64,000 nucleotides of DNA, from the NCBI GenBank assembly GCA_029204225.1, contig MU832037.1:1-64000 (forward strand), read 5' to 3'. Shown piece after piece: positions 20,653 to 31,875 of the stretch. The notes beneath the pieces are model-generated. The model was not told where the DNA came from. It did no database searches and worked only from the letters and a program-made list of their open reading frames with translations. The DNA is from Diphasiastrum complanatum (Eukaryota; Streptophyta; Lycopodiopsida; Lycopodiales; Lycopodiaceae). Numbering within the stretch: the stretch's first letter is position 1; the number at the start of each line of letters is the position of its first letter. Made by a program: the position numbers and the translations under genes.

Positions 20653-22286
20653 ACAAACACATCAAACACCTCATCCTTGCTCTTTAGTAGATAAACCCAA
20701 CAAAATCTACTAAAATCATCAATGAAAGTTACATACATCTTAGCACCTCCATTGCTAATTGTAGTAACACCATGAATATCCAAATGCAAGAGAGAAAAAG
20801 GCATCTTAGATCTAGATATAGATCTAGTATATGGCAATCTATGTGATTTAGACAAAGCACATTCTTCACAAACATGATTCAAGCAAGTAAGAGACTTGGG
20901 AAGTCCCCTTACTACCTCCTTTTTGGCTATTACCTCCAAGGCCTTGTAGTTGAGATGTCCCATCCTTTTATGCCATACCTCTTGAATTGACATTTGTTCA
21001 TTTGCCATGCATCCAACTTGGTTAGCAACAACACATGCATCAAGCTTGAACAATTTCCCTTGCCTTTTCCCTTTTGCAATGATACTACACCCCTTTTTGA
21101 TCAAGCAAGCATCACCATCAAACTCAACTTTGAATCCTTTGTCAAGCATTTGGCTTACACTAAGTAAGTTCTTGGTAATGGATGGAATGAGCAAAACATC
21201 TTTCAATTCTATATTCCTATTTGTAGAAAGTGAAATAGGAATTGTGCCAATCCCCTTGATTGCACACTCACCATCATTTGCGGTATAGATTACCTTCCTA
21301 TCACCATCAAATGCCATTAAAGATGAAAAATACTCTTTATGATATGTCATATGAGAAGTGGCTCCACTATCAATCCACCAAGGATCAATGTCTCCATGAT
21401 TAGCCAACAAGCAAGATGACATAACAAAAGCATCATTTGAAAGAAGCTCATCCCCACCCTCATCAATAGTTAGATTGGTTTGCTTTTCCCCTTGATCCCT
21501 CTTTTTCTTAAAACAATCACTAGCAAAATGCCCTTTGACTCCACAATAGAAACATTTTAGCTTAGATCTATCCTTCTTTTTGCCAAAAGTAGAGTGCTCA
21601 CCTTGGTCTTGCCCTTTAGACCAATTGCTTTTACCTTTGCCCTTGAACTTGCCTTTAGAGAACATTGCCTCCTCTTCTCCTCCTTGAGATGTAGAAGATG
21701 CTCCCACTCTTGCTTGCAACCTGAATTCTTCAGCCAACAAGACCTCTTGCAAGTCTCCAACACTTGGTAAACATTTTTGGATAGCATAACTTTGAACAAG
21801 ATTAGCATGATCATCCAACAAGCCATTGAGAATCACTTGAACAAGCTCCTCATTATTTATGCCATCATTAATGCATGCTAACTCATCATTCAATGCTTTA
21901 ACTCTCAAAACAAAAGCATGTCCATTCTCACTCTTCTTTTGCATACAAGAAAAGATTTGCCTTCTTAAAGTCAACACTCTAGAAGTAGACTTGGATTCAT
22001 AAACCTTCTTCAAGGCTTCCCAAGCTTCACTAGATGATGTGCACTTACCAACCTCTTTGATAAGCTCATTTGTCACATTCATCTTGATCATGTGAAGGGC
22101 TTTCTTTGCCCTCTTGTCATACCTCAATTGTTCTTGAGGTGCCAAAGGTCTCTCCTCCACACCTACAACAATATCCATCAACTCATTCATCTCAAGCAAA
22201 GACTCCATCCTTACTTTCCAAGTAGAATAGTTGAGGGAGGTAAGCGTATCATTGCTTTCCAACATGTAGCCTCCATTTGTAGCCAT
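20653..22286 (-). CDS. copia-1 gag, protease and integrase N-terminus
   Basis: Starts MATNGGYMLESND at 22286. Gag shows the LNYSTWKVRMESLLE and SEAWEALKKVYESKS blocks; a CCHC knuckle CFYCGVKGHFASDC at 21555; protease WWIDSGATSHM at 21385; a gag-pre-integrase WHKRMGHLNYKALE at 20975; and the first integrase Asp in LLHLDIHGVTT at 20790. The frame is open until it runs into the solo LTR, where about 12 foreign residues are added before a stop. Without the insertion this would be one polyprotein with 17683-19999. Confidence 0.93.
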
Positions 22287-22895
22287 GTTGCAATGATTGA
22301 TCTCTGATCTTTGACCTGTTCCAATGCACTAAGCACTCTCTTGAATCAACAAATGAAACACAAGAAGAAATCACAAAGATTTGGAACCTAAAACCTTACT
22401 TTTTCTCTCTTTTCCTCACTTTTTCCTTAATTTTAGCCACTAGTTTTATGATTTCTTGATCAAACCAAGACCAAACCTCAATATACTTGCTTTTCCCTCA
22501 CTCCTAAGATTGAAATACACTCTTGAATCATTCAGCAAACTGAAAATCAGAGGGTTACATCAATTTTGAAGTTTTTGACATGAAGAAGCAAGAAATTGAA
22601 TCAAAAAACTATATGCTAGAATGGAAAACTAATAGGATCTTGTTGGATCTTGCATCTCCCTCTTTCCAAAACAATTTTTGTCTCCTTATTCTGATAAGTA
22701 CAGAGGGAATTCGCCCTACTTCAATTGAAATGCATACAAATGATGTTTTGATCACAAAGATCCAATTTCTACACATAAATCAACAAGATTTTTAGCTAGA
22801 AACTTGATTGGAATGCTACAAAAGCAAACTCGCCCACAAATCTCTTCTAAATCTGGCAAAACCTGCACATTTGGCCGCCTAATGCTCTGATACCA
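22287..22895 (-). other. copia-1 5' leader and primer-binding site
   Basis: A 600-bp leader without ORFs. The PBS is at 22884-22895 (gctctgatacca on plus), directly against the 5' LTR. Confidence 0.88.
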
Positions 22896-23548
22896 TGTGA
22901 AAAACTCAGATCCAAAAGATGCTAAAGTTTCATAAAGATCTTGGCCATGGAAGTTATGCACATCTAGATTGAAAAAATGATAGAAATTGTGATGTTAAGC
23001 ATACTAAACATCAACTAAACATCAAAATCTGATCATAAGCTTCCACAAACAGAAACTTGCTGTCCCTGTCCGTACTTCAGAGCCTACAACCTGCATTTCA
23101 CACGTGTGAAGCCATAGCAACAAAGAAATCACAATTCTAGTGGCTAGAATGCAAGATATGAACAAAAAAGTGAGAGAGAAGAAGATGGACCTTCAAAGAG
23201 CATAACATTCATTCAATAGAATGAAAATGAGATGTGTACATACTCGTGGAGATGGCTATTTATAGCAGCCATAGTGCCTCTTGGCCACTTGTCTTATGAT
23301 AGGCTAAAATTGGGGTCCAATAGGATTCACCCATATACCTAGAAATTTGGTCAAATAGGAATGCACCAAATTATGAGCCAATAGAAGAGCTCCACACTCG
23401 ACCTCCTCTAATTAATGTGACCTCAAAAGTAGTGTACACATACTTTGGGCCTCTACATACATGTATGAACCTATCTCTAACTTTTATTTGGCCATAGGCC
23501 TACAAAATCTCAAGTTAGGAAAATACTACTAGTTGACAATTTTTCACA
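22896..23548 (-). repeat. 5' LTR of copia-1 (653 bp)
   Basis: Identical by eye to 17030-17682 along its length; ends with caatttttcaca and is followed by the TSD aatgc. Confidence 0.95.
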
Positions 23549-23553
23549 AATGC

Positions 23554-24836
23554 TTCCTCATGTGTTATCTTACGTATGGCAATGGTAGGACTTCTATTTT
23601 GAAAATAGATTGTCGTGCTACATGCTTCTGACCAAAAATCTTTTGGTAGTTTCATCTCAACTAGCATAGATCTGGCACTTTCCACAATCGTACGATTCTT
23701 GTGCTCAGCTACACCATTGAGAGTAGGAGTATGAGCTTGCGTAAATTGTCTTTTAATCCCACATTGATCACAAAGATCATTGAAGTCATTAGACTTGTAC
23801 TCACCTCCACTATCTGATCGTAGGACTTTGATCTTCCTACCTGTCTGATTTTTGACCAATGCTTTGAAGCTCTTGAAGTTATCAAATGCATCTGATTTCT
23901 TCTTCAAGAAGTAGATCCACGTCTTACGTGACATATCATCAATAAAGGTCATGAAATAGAAGGCTTTACCTAAGGACATGGTCCTCATAGGCTCGTATAA
24001 ATCTGTGTGGATTAAATCCAGGATGTTCTTTGCTCTTGCAACACCCCCTTTATTGAACTTCTCTCGATGTTGCTTCCCATATACACAAGATTTGCACATC
24101 GATTTCAAGTGATCTTCTATGGTAGGCAATCCTATTACCATCTCCAATTTTCTCATCAAACTGAGGCTTCCCAAGTTCAAGTGACCAAGCCTCTTATGCC
24201 ACAACTCAATTTGCGATGGAATGGACGATACAAGTCCATGTTTCCCCTTAATTGTAGCATTTATCCTGTACAATTTTGTATTGGGCTCTCTTACTCCATC
24301 CGCAATAACTTTGAACTTTTGGTTCACATCCTTCACAAAGCAACGATAATGGGCAAATTCTACTTTCAACTTTTGATCAGTAATGACTCCAACAAAAAGT
24401 AGATTTTTCTTCAAACCTGGTACGTACAGTACCTCCTTGATCATCCTACTTTTGCCATCAGGTAGTTGGATTGAAACGGTGCATATCCCCTTGATCTTGC
24501 ACACCTCACCATTTGCTTGTAAAACAGATGTTCCATTATCCAACACTTTCAAGGTACTAAACCAATTCTTGTTACTTGTCATGAGTCTTGTGGCTCCCGA
24601 GTCAATATACCATGCTTGATCATCTTGATTAGATGACAATGCAGATATGAAGATTCTAGAGTCTTCAATCTCACCCTCATCGACAAGGTTACCTGCTTGT
24701 TTTGGTTTCCCCTTGCCTTGTTCCGCCAGGAATTTGCGACATTCACTCTTCCAATGGCCCTTTTTACCACAATGGAAGCACTTGCCTTTCTTCTTAGTTT
24801 CACTTGAAGATCCCTCGTCCTCCTAAGACTTGGCAA
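23554..24836 (-). pseudogene. copia-2 knuckle, protease and integrase (truncated)
   Basis: A second, older copia family. Minus frame with a CCHC knuckle CFHCGKKGHWKSEC (about 24775), protease YIDSGATRLMT (24610), gag-pre-integrase LWHKRLGHLNLGSL (24210), integrase IHTDLYEPM (24010), RSDSGGEY (23815) and LNGVAEHKNRTIVES (23720; other elements have AERKN). The reading stops at the copia-1 insertion point after THEEAF; the sequence on the other side (17029 leftward) is not copia, so its reverse transcriptase and 3' LTR are absent. Confidence 0.85.
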
Positions 24837-25508
24837 ATTGTTGTTTAGACTTCTTCTTGCCTTTGCCCTTGCCTTGTTTTTGACGTGTCACAAGTGCTTG
24901 ATCGTCAGTATTTTGACGTCTAGCTTTCACCATTTCTCATCGTTGCTCTTCCTGCATCAAGATTCATGTGAGCTGGTCAAAGGTTGGCAATCTTTCTCTT
25001 GATGCTATTCTGCTACAAACATCTGATAGGGTTCTGCAATGCCACACAATGCATTGTGCACCAGTTCCACATCACGTATGCGCTCACCAATAGAATGCAG
25101 TTCATCTCTCATTGTCTTGATTCTGGTCATGTACATTTGAATGTGCTCTCCTTGTTCCATGTAGACACTATTCAACTTTGACTTCAGAAAAATGATTCTT
25201 GATGGATTTGACGTCTCAAATTGCTCCTTTAGTACATCGCATGCCTGTCTGGGTGTAACAACATCACAAATGTGGGTAATGATGTGATCCTTCATTGACA
25301 AGTTAATGAAGGTCAAAGCTTTCCTCATCTTTTTGTCAAACACTTTGATATCCGCTTCATTTGGCGGCCTTCTCTCATCACCTGTGATGACTTCCCACAT
25401 GTCTTTCTCCATCAGTATGTTTTTCATTTTGAATTTCCACACTGCATAGTTGGAAATCCCGTTCAATTTGCTACTTTCACTCAAACTGGACTCTCCCATG
25501 TTTGCCAT
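24837..25508 (-). pseudogene. copia-2 gag
   Basis: Starts MANMGESSLSESSKLNG at 25508; blocks YAVWKFKMKNILMEKDMWE, ACDVLKEQFET and YMEQGEHIQMYMTRIKTMRDEL are typical copia gag. A frameshift near 25005 and three later stops (TGA, TGA, TAG at positions where Arg or Gln codons are expected) precede the Lys-rich tail and the knuckle. Confidence 0.83.
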
Positions 25509-26782
25509 CGCAAAACTGCTTGAAACTTCTACCGTAGGCTAAAAACAGTATGTCGAGGCCAACAGTGATGTCAGAAGCTGAAAATAATGACCTGCACTTT
25601 TTTCCTTACCAGGTCACTCGCCTCTTTTCCACCAATTTGAAAGCCAAATCGGCGTCGCCTTCCAAAATGCACTCAGTCGTCAACTCCCAACAACGTGCCC
25701 AGTGGAATGGTGAAATCACTTCTCGCGCACTCTGGACACTTTCTCGGCTACAATCACTCTATTTTGTTATACCGTACTTGTAAGTATAGTCCGGGTGCCC
25801 TTCGTTTGGAGGTTATAGCCTTTCGTTTGGGTCAAAACAGGCAAAGGACCCAAAAATAGGGACTTTTCTAGTTTTTGAACTGTTTTTTCACCTTGAAGAA
25901 AATTCGCACTTCACTTGTGAAGGGACCCAACTCCAGTTTCAATATGAAAATTTTTAATGAAGTTGAAGGCCAAAATGCACTTCACTTCTTCAGGGCCCTC
26001 TTCAACAACCCTTCAGACTCCATCCAATTGTTGATTCTGATCCAACCGTGGATATCCCTTCTGGATAGCACGAACTTTCTATCCAATGGATCTGAGCACT
26101 CTTGTGCACTAAAGGAGAGTCTTGTAAGTGCTACCCACTCCGAAACGCTATGGTTTCACCCTGGTTCCACGCGCAAACAGTCCGTGACCTCCCTGTCTAC
26201 GGCCGTGCCTCCCCAAGCTCGTTTTTGCTTGATCTAACTCGCCTACGGATGGATTTGAGCACGATCTGAGGCCTGGAGCAAGGTCGCCCTACTGATACCA
26301 AGTCTGTAGAGTGGTGATTTTAGCTCAACTTGAAACAGTGGCTTTTTGTCACCTTTTACCGCAAATCTGCTATGTTAACTGTCTGGAGACAAACCTCTGA
26401 CATAAATCTCAGATTCTCTCCATGGCTGGCTGACAATGTAATTAGCTTCATTCTTGTCCTTAGACATCCAAAATGGTGCACAAACAGCGAAGAAATCACT
26501 AGTTATATATGAAAAACTGTAACCCCAAACCCGGTTTCAATTTTCAGCTGGCTTCAAAATTGTCAAATTTTCACCTAATTTTTCCCTGTCTGATGTTATG
26601 CACAGGCTAATAATCCCTCTGCTAAGCTTGGCAAGCCTCTATAAACTAGAAACCATGCACCAGTGCTTCTCTTTCCGTCTTCAACCCACCGTAAATCCTG
26701 AACTCTTAGAAGACAGTTCTCCTGAAGCTCTCTTCAACGACGATGTTGTACTATGTACACTCCCTGTATGGCTCTGATACCA
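25509..26782 (-). other. copia-2 5' leader with PBS
   Basis: About 1.2 kb without convincing genes. The primer-binding site is gctctgatacca at 26771-26782. The leader is unusually long for a copia element and contains no recognised insertion. Confidence 0.7.
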
Positions 26783-27056
26783 ACTTAGAATTTGCTTTGC
26801 ATAGGAACACAGATCATGCTACATAGTAACACAAACAGAAAACACTCTCCACAGCAAGCTCACATACCAACTGTATTTCTCAAAATAGAATTACACTGTA
26901 CATATAGTTGTTCACTCAGGCAACCCATGTATGACCCAGGTTGCTGTTGGTGGAACGCGTGTCCCGTCGACTTGCCTCGTGGCGAGGCCAATTGATCCTT
27001 ATCCACTGATAGGACCCACAGTACAGTAATACAGTGATTCTACTTTTATTCTAACT
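26783..27056 (-). repeat. 5' LTR of copia-2 (about 273 bp)
   Basis: Lies between the PBS and a gypsy gag fragment; minus sense begins GTTAGAATAAAAG and ends AAATTCTAAGT, an eroded form of TGTTAGAAT...ATTCTAACA ends. It interrupts the gag frame that resumes at 27057. Confidence 0.6.
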
Positions 27057-27312
27057 TCTCGATCAAGCGAAATGGTTTAAAACGCTTGATAAAGGACTCT
27101 ATTAAAATTGACCAGTCTGTCTTATCTTCACGATCTAGGTTGAAAAACCAATCACGTGCTTTAGTCATCATGGTCATTGAAAACAGTTGGACCATGTCAT
27201 CAGGAGATGTTTCACCATACACATCACATGCATTCTCAAAGATTTGCAAAAATATTTGAGGGTCTGAACTACTGTCAAACTTGGGTAGATCTAACTTGGG
27301 TGTATGTCTCTC
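27057..27312 (-). pseudogene. gypsy gag fragment (gypsy-1-like)
   Basis: Minus-strand peptide with LPKFDSSSDPQIFLQIFENA, CDVYGETSPDD, ARDWFFNL and IKRFKPFRLIEKLE, clearly related to the gag at 13862-13263. It is cut at its 3' side by the copia-2 LTR. No other part of this element is adjacent. Confidence 0.75.
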
Positions 27313-27659
27313 ATGATGAGCATTGTGGGTAGCAGAAGCACCATTAAGGTTAGTTCTGGCCTGTGAGGGTTCAGCACCACAAAAATGGGGTCGTGCTCAT
27401 GAAGACTCGGCTCTATTAGATTCTTGTTCCTCGAATGGGTTTGCGGATGATCCATGGATTTGGGCCCGCATTCGGTAGAACCTATGATGTCTGATTTGTT
27501 CAGCTACAGGGGACCTGATCTTGTGTGGATAATCTGCTGGGAGGTCAGGATCTTTTTGTTGGTCCATTGGGTACTGGTGTGTCTTTTTTGTGTTGGGTAT
27601 GTGTTTCTGGTGTTTTTGGATCTTTTAAGGGTTTGTAAGGAAGTCAAGGGGAGACTCAG

Positions 27660-27895
27660 TATAAAAAGGGCTTTGAAATGTTTTTGGTGTCAGATGCAAA
27701 AGTGTGGGATGCAAATGGAATGCAATGTTGGATGCAACAAAATACATTGTCGATGCAAGTTGTCGGATGCAGCGTCTGATGCAAACGGAATGCGGTGTCG
27801 GATGCAAGTTGTTGGATGTAACGTTGGAATGCAACGTCGGATGCAACATCGGATGTAAGACTGTCAGATGCAAGATCATCAGATGTAAAAAAAAA
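27660..27895 (+). repeat. Minisatellite block 1: CGGATGCAA-type units
   Basis: Degenerate short tandem units of about 13-26 bp built on (t)cggatgcaac/gttg, such as tcggatgcaagttg and tcggatgcaacatcggatgtaag. About a dozen core words are visible. ORFs crossing it on both strands are repeat artefacts. Confidence 0.75.
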
Positions 27896-27969
27896 TTTTG
27901 ACTAGTGTTCGGACGTAATTTTTAAAGTCTGGTCGTTGATGAAAATTTAAAAGCTCATGCTGCATCTCC

Positions 27970-28160
27970 CTTGTAGTGTAGGTGTGGTCTATTGCGGTGA
28001 TAATGGAGTGCGGGTGCGGTGGTAATGTGGTGCACGTGTGGTCTATTGCAGTTGTAATGTGGTGCGAGTGTGGTGGTAATGTGATGTGAGTGCGGTCTGT
28101 TGTGGTTGTAATGTGGTGCAAGTGCGGTGGTAATGTGGTGTGAGTGCGGTCTATTGTGGT
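27970..28160 (+). repeat. Minisatellite block 2: GTGGTAATGTGGTG units
   Basis: Tandem units built on ggtctattgcggttgtaatgtggtgcgagtgcggtggtaatg, each containing two half-units (ttgtaatgtggtg and ggtaatgtggtg), repeated about four times with variation. Confidence 0.75.
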
Positions 28161-28400
28161 TCAAGGGCGGATGCAGTTGAAATGTGTTTTGTTTGCGGTT
28201 GAATGCGGTCGCTCCGGTTCAAGGGCGAATGTGGTTGGAATGTGGTCTGTTTGCGGTTGAATGCGGTCGCTACGGTTCAAGGACGGATGTGGTTGGAATG
28301 TGGTCTGTTTGCGGTTGAATGTGGTCTGTTGTGGTTCAAGGGCGGATGCAATTGGAATGTGTTTTTGTGCCGGTTGAATACGATAGTTGGAGGCTCGTTG
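28145..28400 (+). repeat. Minisatellite block 3: about 64-bp units
   Basis: Four adjacent units, each of the form ggttcaagggcggatg followed by cagttgaaatgtg, tttgcggttgaatgcggtc. Units begin near 28157, 28217, 28275 and 28333. The unit reuses words of block 2 (gcggt, aatgtggt), suggesting stepwise growth. Confidence 0.75.
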
Positions 28401-28734
28401 CAGTTGCTATGGTTTACAGTGGCGTAGCTGGCGGTTCGTGTGGATCATCAAATATAACTCCAAAAAATGTCGGATATAGATTGTCGATTCAAGGTGTCGG
28501 ATGTGCCATCAATTCTAGGCCATCAAATGTAAATGGGTGTCAGATGAAAACAGGTGTAGAGGCATCGAAAGCAAACAGAGTCAGAGGGCATCAGATGCAA
28601 ATGGAGATAGAGGGAGTCAAATGTTTTTTTTCAGTCTCTAAGGCTTTGGGGACATAGTGGTTTGGTCGAAATGCCAATCGGAAGTGTCATTTGAAAGTTT
28701 TGTGGTCTGGCGTGGATTTGGTTAGGTTGAGATG

Positions 28735-29210
28735 GTGAGGAACCCCTTCGGTCAAGATTGGATCTAGAACCTTTGGTCGAGATTTGATCGAAACCCTTCG
28801 GTCGAGATTTGTTCGAAAACTTGTCAATCGAGATTTGATAGAATCTCTTCGGTTGAGATTTGATACAGTCTCTTCGGTTGAGATTTGAACGAGCACTTCG
28901 ATTGAGAATTGAGTGATAGGCTCCGGTTGAGAATTGAACATGTGCTTCGGTTGAGATTTAACATAGTGCGTCGGTTGAGATTTGATAGATCGTTCCGGTT
29001 GAGATTTGATAGATGGGTGTCGGTTGAGATTTGAGAAATGGCTGGCTGTCCAATCGAGTGTCTTATAAAGAGGTCGTTTAGTCCGGTTGAAATTTCAGTG
29101 AGCATGGCTGTTGAGGTCTGAACAAGCGCCCTGGTCGAGATTTCACTGAGCATGGCAGTTGAGGTCTGAATGAGCATGTCGGTCGAGATTTCACTAAGCA
29201 TAAAGGGAGC
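28735..29210 (+). repeat. Minisatellite block 4: CTTCGGTTGAGATTTGA units
   Basis: About 15 units of 24-34 bp with the constant core cggt(t/c)gagattt and variable tails (gatcgaaaccctt, gatagaatctctt). Around 29090-29200 units alternate with ttgaggtctgaa. The 196-codon minus frame across it only reflects the repeat (ISTE..SNLNRR). Confidence 0.8.
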
Positions 29211-29365
29211 GTGAAGAGGCGGCCGAAGCAATGTGGGCGTGAGGTGATGTTGGAGTAGTGCGGCTTGGTGAGCAAGGGATCTGGAGGTTGTATCTGGGTT
29301 GCATGCAGGTCTGGAGGTTGGCGCAAAGCACTTGCTGGTGAGGGTGCTGACAGGTTGTGTTTTGT

Positions 29366-29745
29366 ATGGCCATACCATTGAATGATACACCAACAGCATC
29401 AGGAGTCTATCCAAATCTTAATGCACAAAAACAAAGATATCAGAATATGAGACAATGGATTAAATATCTGCAAGAAGAAGAGGAGCTTGAAGTTGCTAAA
29501 ACAACAGTAGAAGTTCATTCTTCACCATTGCAGCCTCCAAGAAATTTACGTACGAATATGAATGATCAGTTACATCATCATGAAGAATCCTTCAAGATGA
29601 CTGAACCGGAAGCACCGCAAACAGAACTGCTCATGAACATTTTGTCTAGCAAGATCAATATTTCATTGGGAGAGTTCTTGAAGTTGGTGCTAAAAGCAAA
29701 AGAAGTCTTAGCGCAAAAGTTAGCTCAAGAAGAACCAAAAGTTTT
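29366..29745 (+). pseudogene. gypsy gag-protease linker fragment
   Basis: Reads VYPNLNAQKQRYQNMRQWIK, LQEEEELEV and PQTELLMNILSSKINISLGEF. The same peptide occurs on minus at 59300-58180 in the rearranged gypsy-3, where it lies between the zinc knuckle and the retropepsin. The fragment ends about 29745, where copia-3 gag on the other strand begins. Confidence 0.65.
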
Positions 29746-30690
29746 CATAGGCGGTGATGGTCCCTTTAGCCTTTGCCAACTTGGTTGAAGTTGCTCCTTT
29801 GAACTTGTCAAAGCGGCCTTGGAATCCCTGAAGGGCCACTTTGTATGTTTCCACTTTCTTGAACAAATACGCAATCTCCGTCGGTGTGACTGGATGATCT
29901 GGTATTTGCATTTGAAGATAAGCATCATGCTCAAGGGTGGTCGCATCCAATTCACCTTGAAGACACGTGTGATCCTGTTCTGCCAATTGCAATTGACCCT
30001 TCAGCAGTTGCACCTGTTGTTTTGCATCTTGCACGACCTTATCCACCTGATCCTATGCAGTTGTCAGGGCATTTTGCAGAGAGCTGACGATTAGCCTGTT
30101 GTTGGGCCAAGTACTTTTCAGTTTCAGACTTGTCTTCATGCTGATTGGCGATTTTCAACTCTATATCCAGCTAGACAATCTTCTAGCTGATTAGAGTGTT
30201 TTTGGACCCCAGATCTGAAATTCTCTGTTCCATTTCTTTCTTCTTACCCAGCATAGACCGGATCACTTGTGCAAGGCTTGAGACCAAACCGAGAGCATCA
30301 CCAGAATCTACTATTGTAACAAATTGAGCGTAGATCGTTCTGATCATCTCAACGTGCTGATCCAATTGGTTGCCATCCCATCGTATGGATTGCAGCCGAT
30401 TGTAAAGATGCATCACTGAAACGGTAGTCCTCACTTTGTACTTTTGTTTAAGTCTTTTCCATGCTGCATGGCTACTTTCACAGCCTTCAATCTGCATGAG
30501 TGGTTCTTCATTGATGGATGAAACGATGATCGCCATTGCACACTCATCCTTTCTGATCCACTTAGCTCTCCTCGGGTCTCCCTCTGGAGGCTGCACCTCT
30601 GCGAGTTCGGTCACTGATCAAATGCCTTCATCCTTCAAAAGCGTTTTGATTTTGAATTTCTAGACTCTGTAGTTTCTGCTGATTACTATT
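29720..30690 (-). pseudogene. copia-3 gag with coiled-coil tail
   Basis: Minus-strand gag of another copia family: WIRKDECAMAIIVSSI, SSHAAWKRLKQKYKVRTT (30480-30400) and MHLYNRLQSIRWDGNQLDQHVEMI. A heptad-rich continuation follows (VVQDAKQQVQLLKGQLQLAE and so on, 30046-29900), likely a coiled coil. Stops near 30183 and 30050 break it. No protease, integrase or reverse transcriptase follows. Confidence 0.65.
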
Positions 30691-30759
30691 TTTGTCTGGA
30701 TCGTTGTAGCCATATTGTGTTGCCTAGAGAATCATTGTTCAGATATTAGTAGTGATAAC

Positions 30760-30807
30760 CTCGTGGCTTTGATACCATGTCGTAATAACATGAGTGCTCT
30801 GATACCA
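30760..30807 (-). other. copia-3 primer-binding site, partly duplicated
   Basis: The PBS gctctgatacca lies at 30796-30807 next to the LTR. A second near-copy (gctttgataccatgtcg) sits about 33 bp upstream and includes the first LTR bases, so a PBS-LTR junction segment was duplicated in tandem. Confidence 0.7.
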
Positions 30808-31875
30808 TGTCGCGAACGGATTGGTTTCGAAAACAAATTTTTCTCGTTTGCTTTTTTTTGCGGAAGCTTTCAAGATCCTAGGCATGCGACTATAGATCAC
30901 AAAACATAAATCATTCTAGCAATCAAGACAACGAAAATCAAAGAGCTTAACAAGAGAGCAACTGTATTATCAGTTTTTGAGTTTGGAGTGAGATGATCAA
31001 TGTCTCGCTCGTTGGTGGTCTGACACTCAGCTCTATCCATTAGAGGAAGTTTGAGCTCAAAAAGGGCCACATATGAATTTGTGCCAAGATTTCTTTTTCA
31101 TTTTGTCACTATTTTCAACCAATATCTTTGAATCGCTATAACTTTTTAGTAGTAGCTTAGAAGTATGACATGTAATATATCATTGGAAAGCGTTCAACGC
31201 ACCAATTTTGTCGCATTTGGATATGGCAATCAAAAGTTATGCCATTTTTAGTGTATACTCAAAATGTGACTCAAAGAAATAATGTTACGTTAAAGCCACT
31301 ATGTCAAGAAACTATCGGGCCACATGTACAAAAGAAGTGAATAAAAGTGAATAAAAAATGAAAAAAAAATCTTGACAAAAGCCTCTTTCTGTGTCTAAAC
31401 TTCCTCTAATGCGTTGTGTTCCGCTTGTTGGTAGACTTTCATGCATAGTTATTTTCGTTTTTCTATCTTTTTTCATTCTTCTCTTTTTCTGCTCTTTGCT
31501 CTCTATGTTGTGTTGATCCAAAATTGTGTTTATATCTCCACTGTGAAAAGTTTACAAGATAGCTAAACAAATAATTACAAGAGTAGTCAACACTAATCAA
31601 CTAGTTAGTTATTCTCTGTTTTTGCTACCTCTTTCAATTGAGCGTGAAATACAAGACACCACGCCCGTTGAGCTGCTAGCTGGCAGCACGAAATATTTTT
31701 CTTCGTTTTCTTTTCGTTTCGTTTCGTGTCGTGTCTTTTGGTCCTCGAGGTATGTTTGACTTTCGCAAATTGTTCACCCTTCGTTTCGTTTTGTGCTTTA
31801 GGGTTTTCAAGGTATGTTCGTCCTTCGACCTTCGCTTCGTGACAAAGTTGCAGGAGTCCACAATTTTTGACAACA
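30808..31875 (-). repeat. 5' LTR of copia-3 (about 1,068 bp)
   Basis: From TGTCGCGAACGG next to the PBS to GACAACA at 31875; minus sense starts TGTTGTCAAAAATTG. The next five bases, gtcac (31876-31880), are the likely target site, because the copia-4 reverse transcriptase frame resumes exactly there. The 3' partner is not found. Confidence 0.6.

Larger units (their letters stand above)
17030..23548 (-). mobile_element. Complete Ty1/copia element (copia-1) with nested solo LTR
   Basis: Two 653-bp LTRs (17030-17682, 22896-23548), TSD aatgc at 17025-17029 and 23549-23553, an initiator tRNA-Met PBS at 22884-22895 and a polypurine tract at 17691-17683 (minus AAGAGGGAG). Gag, protease, integrase, reverse transcriptase and RNase H are encoded in one direction and interrupted only by a 653-bp solo LTR plus 5-bp duplication at 20000-20657. 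By eye the LTRs are practically identical, so the insertion is young. Confidence 0.95.

Noticed and set aside
27879-28164. His/Thr-rich minus-strand ORFs
   Set aside because: Products of the gtggtaatgtggtg tandem units.
27660-29210. Repeat blocks considered as a CRISPR array
   Set aside because: Units are degenerate and contiguous without unique spacers of equal length, and the sequence is from a plant nuclear genome.
28824-29414. A 196-codon minus-strand ORF
   Set aside because: It runs through the cggttgagattt minisatellite and simply translates the repeat unit.
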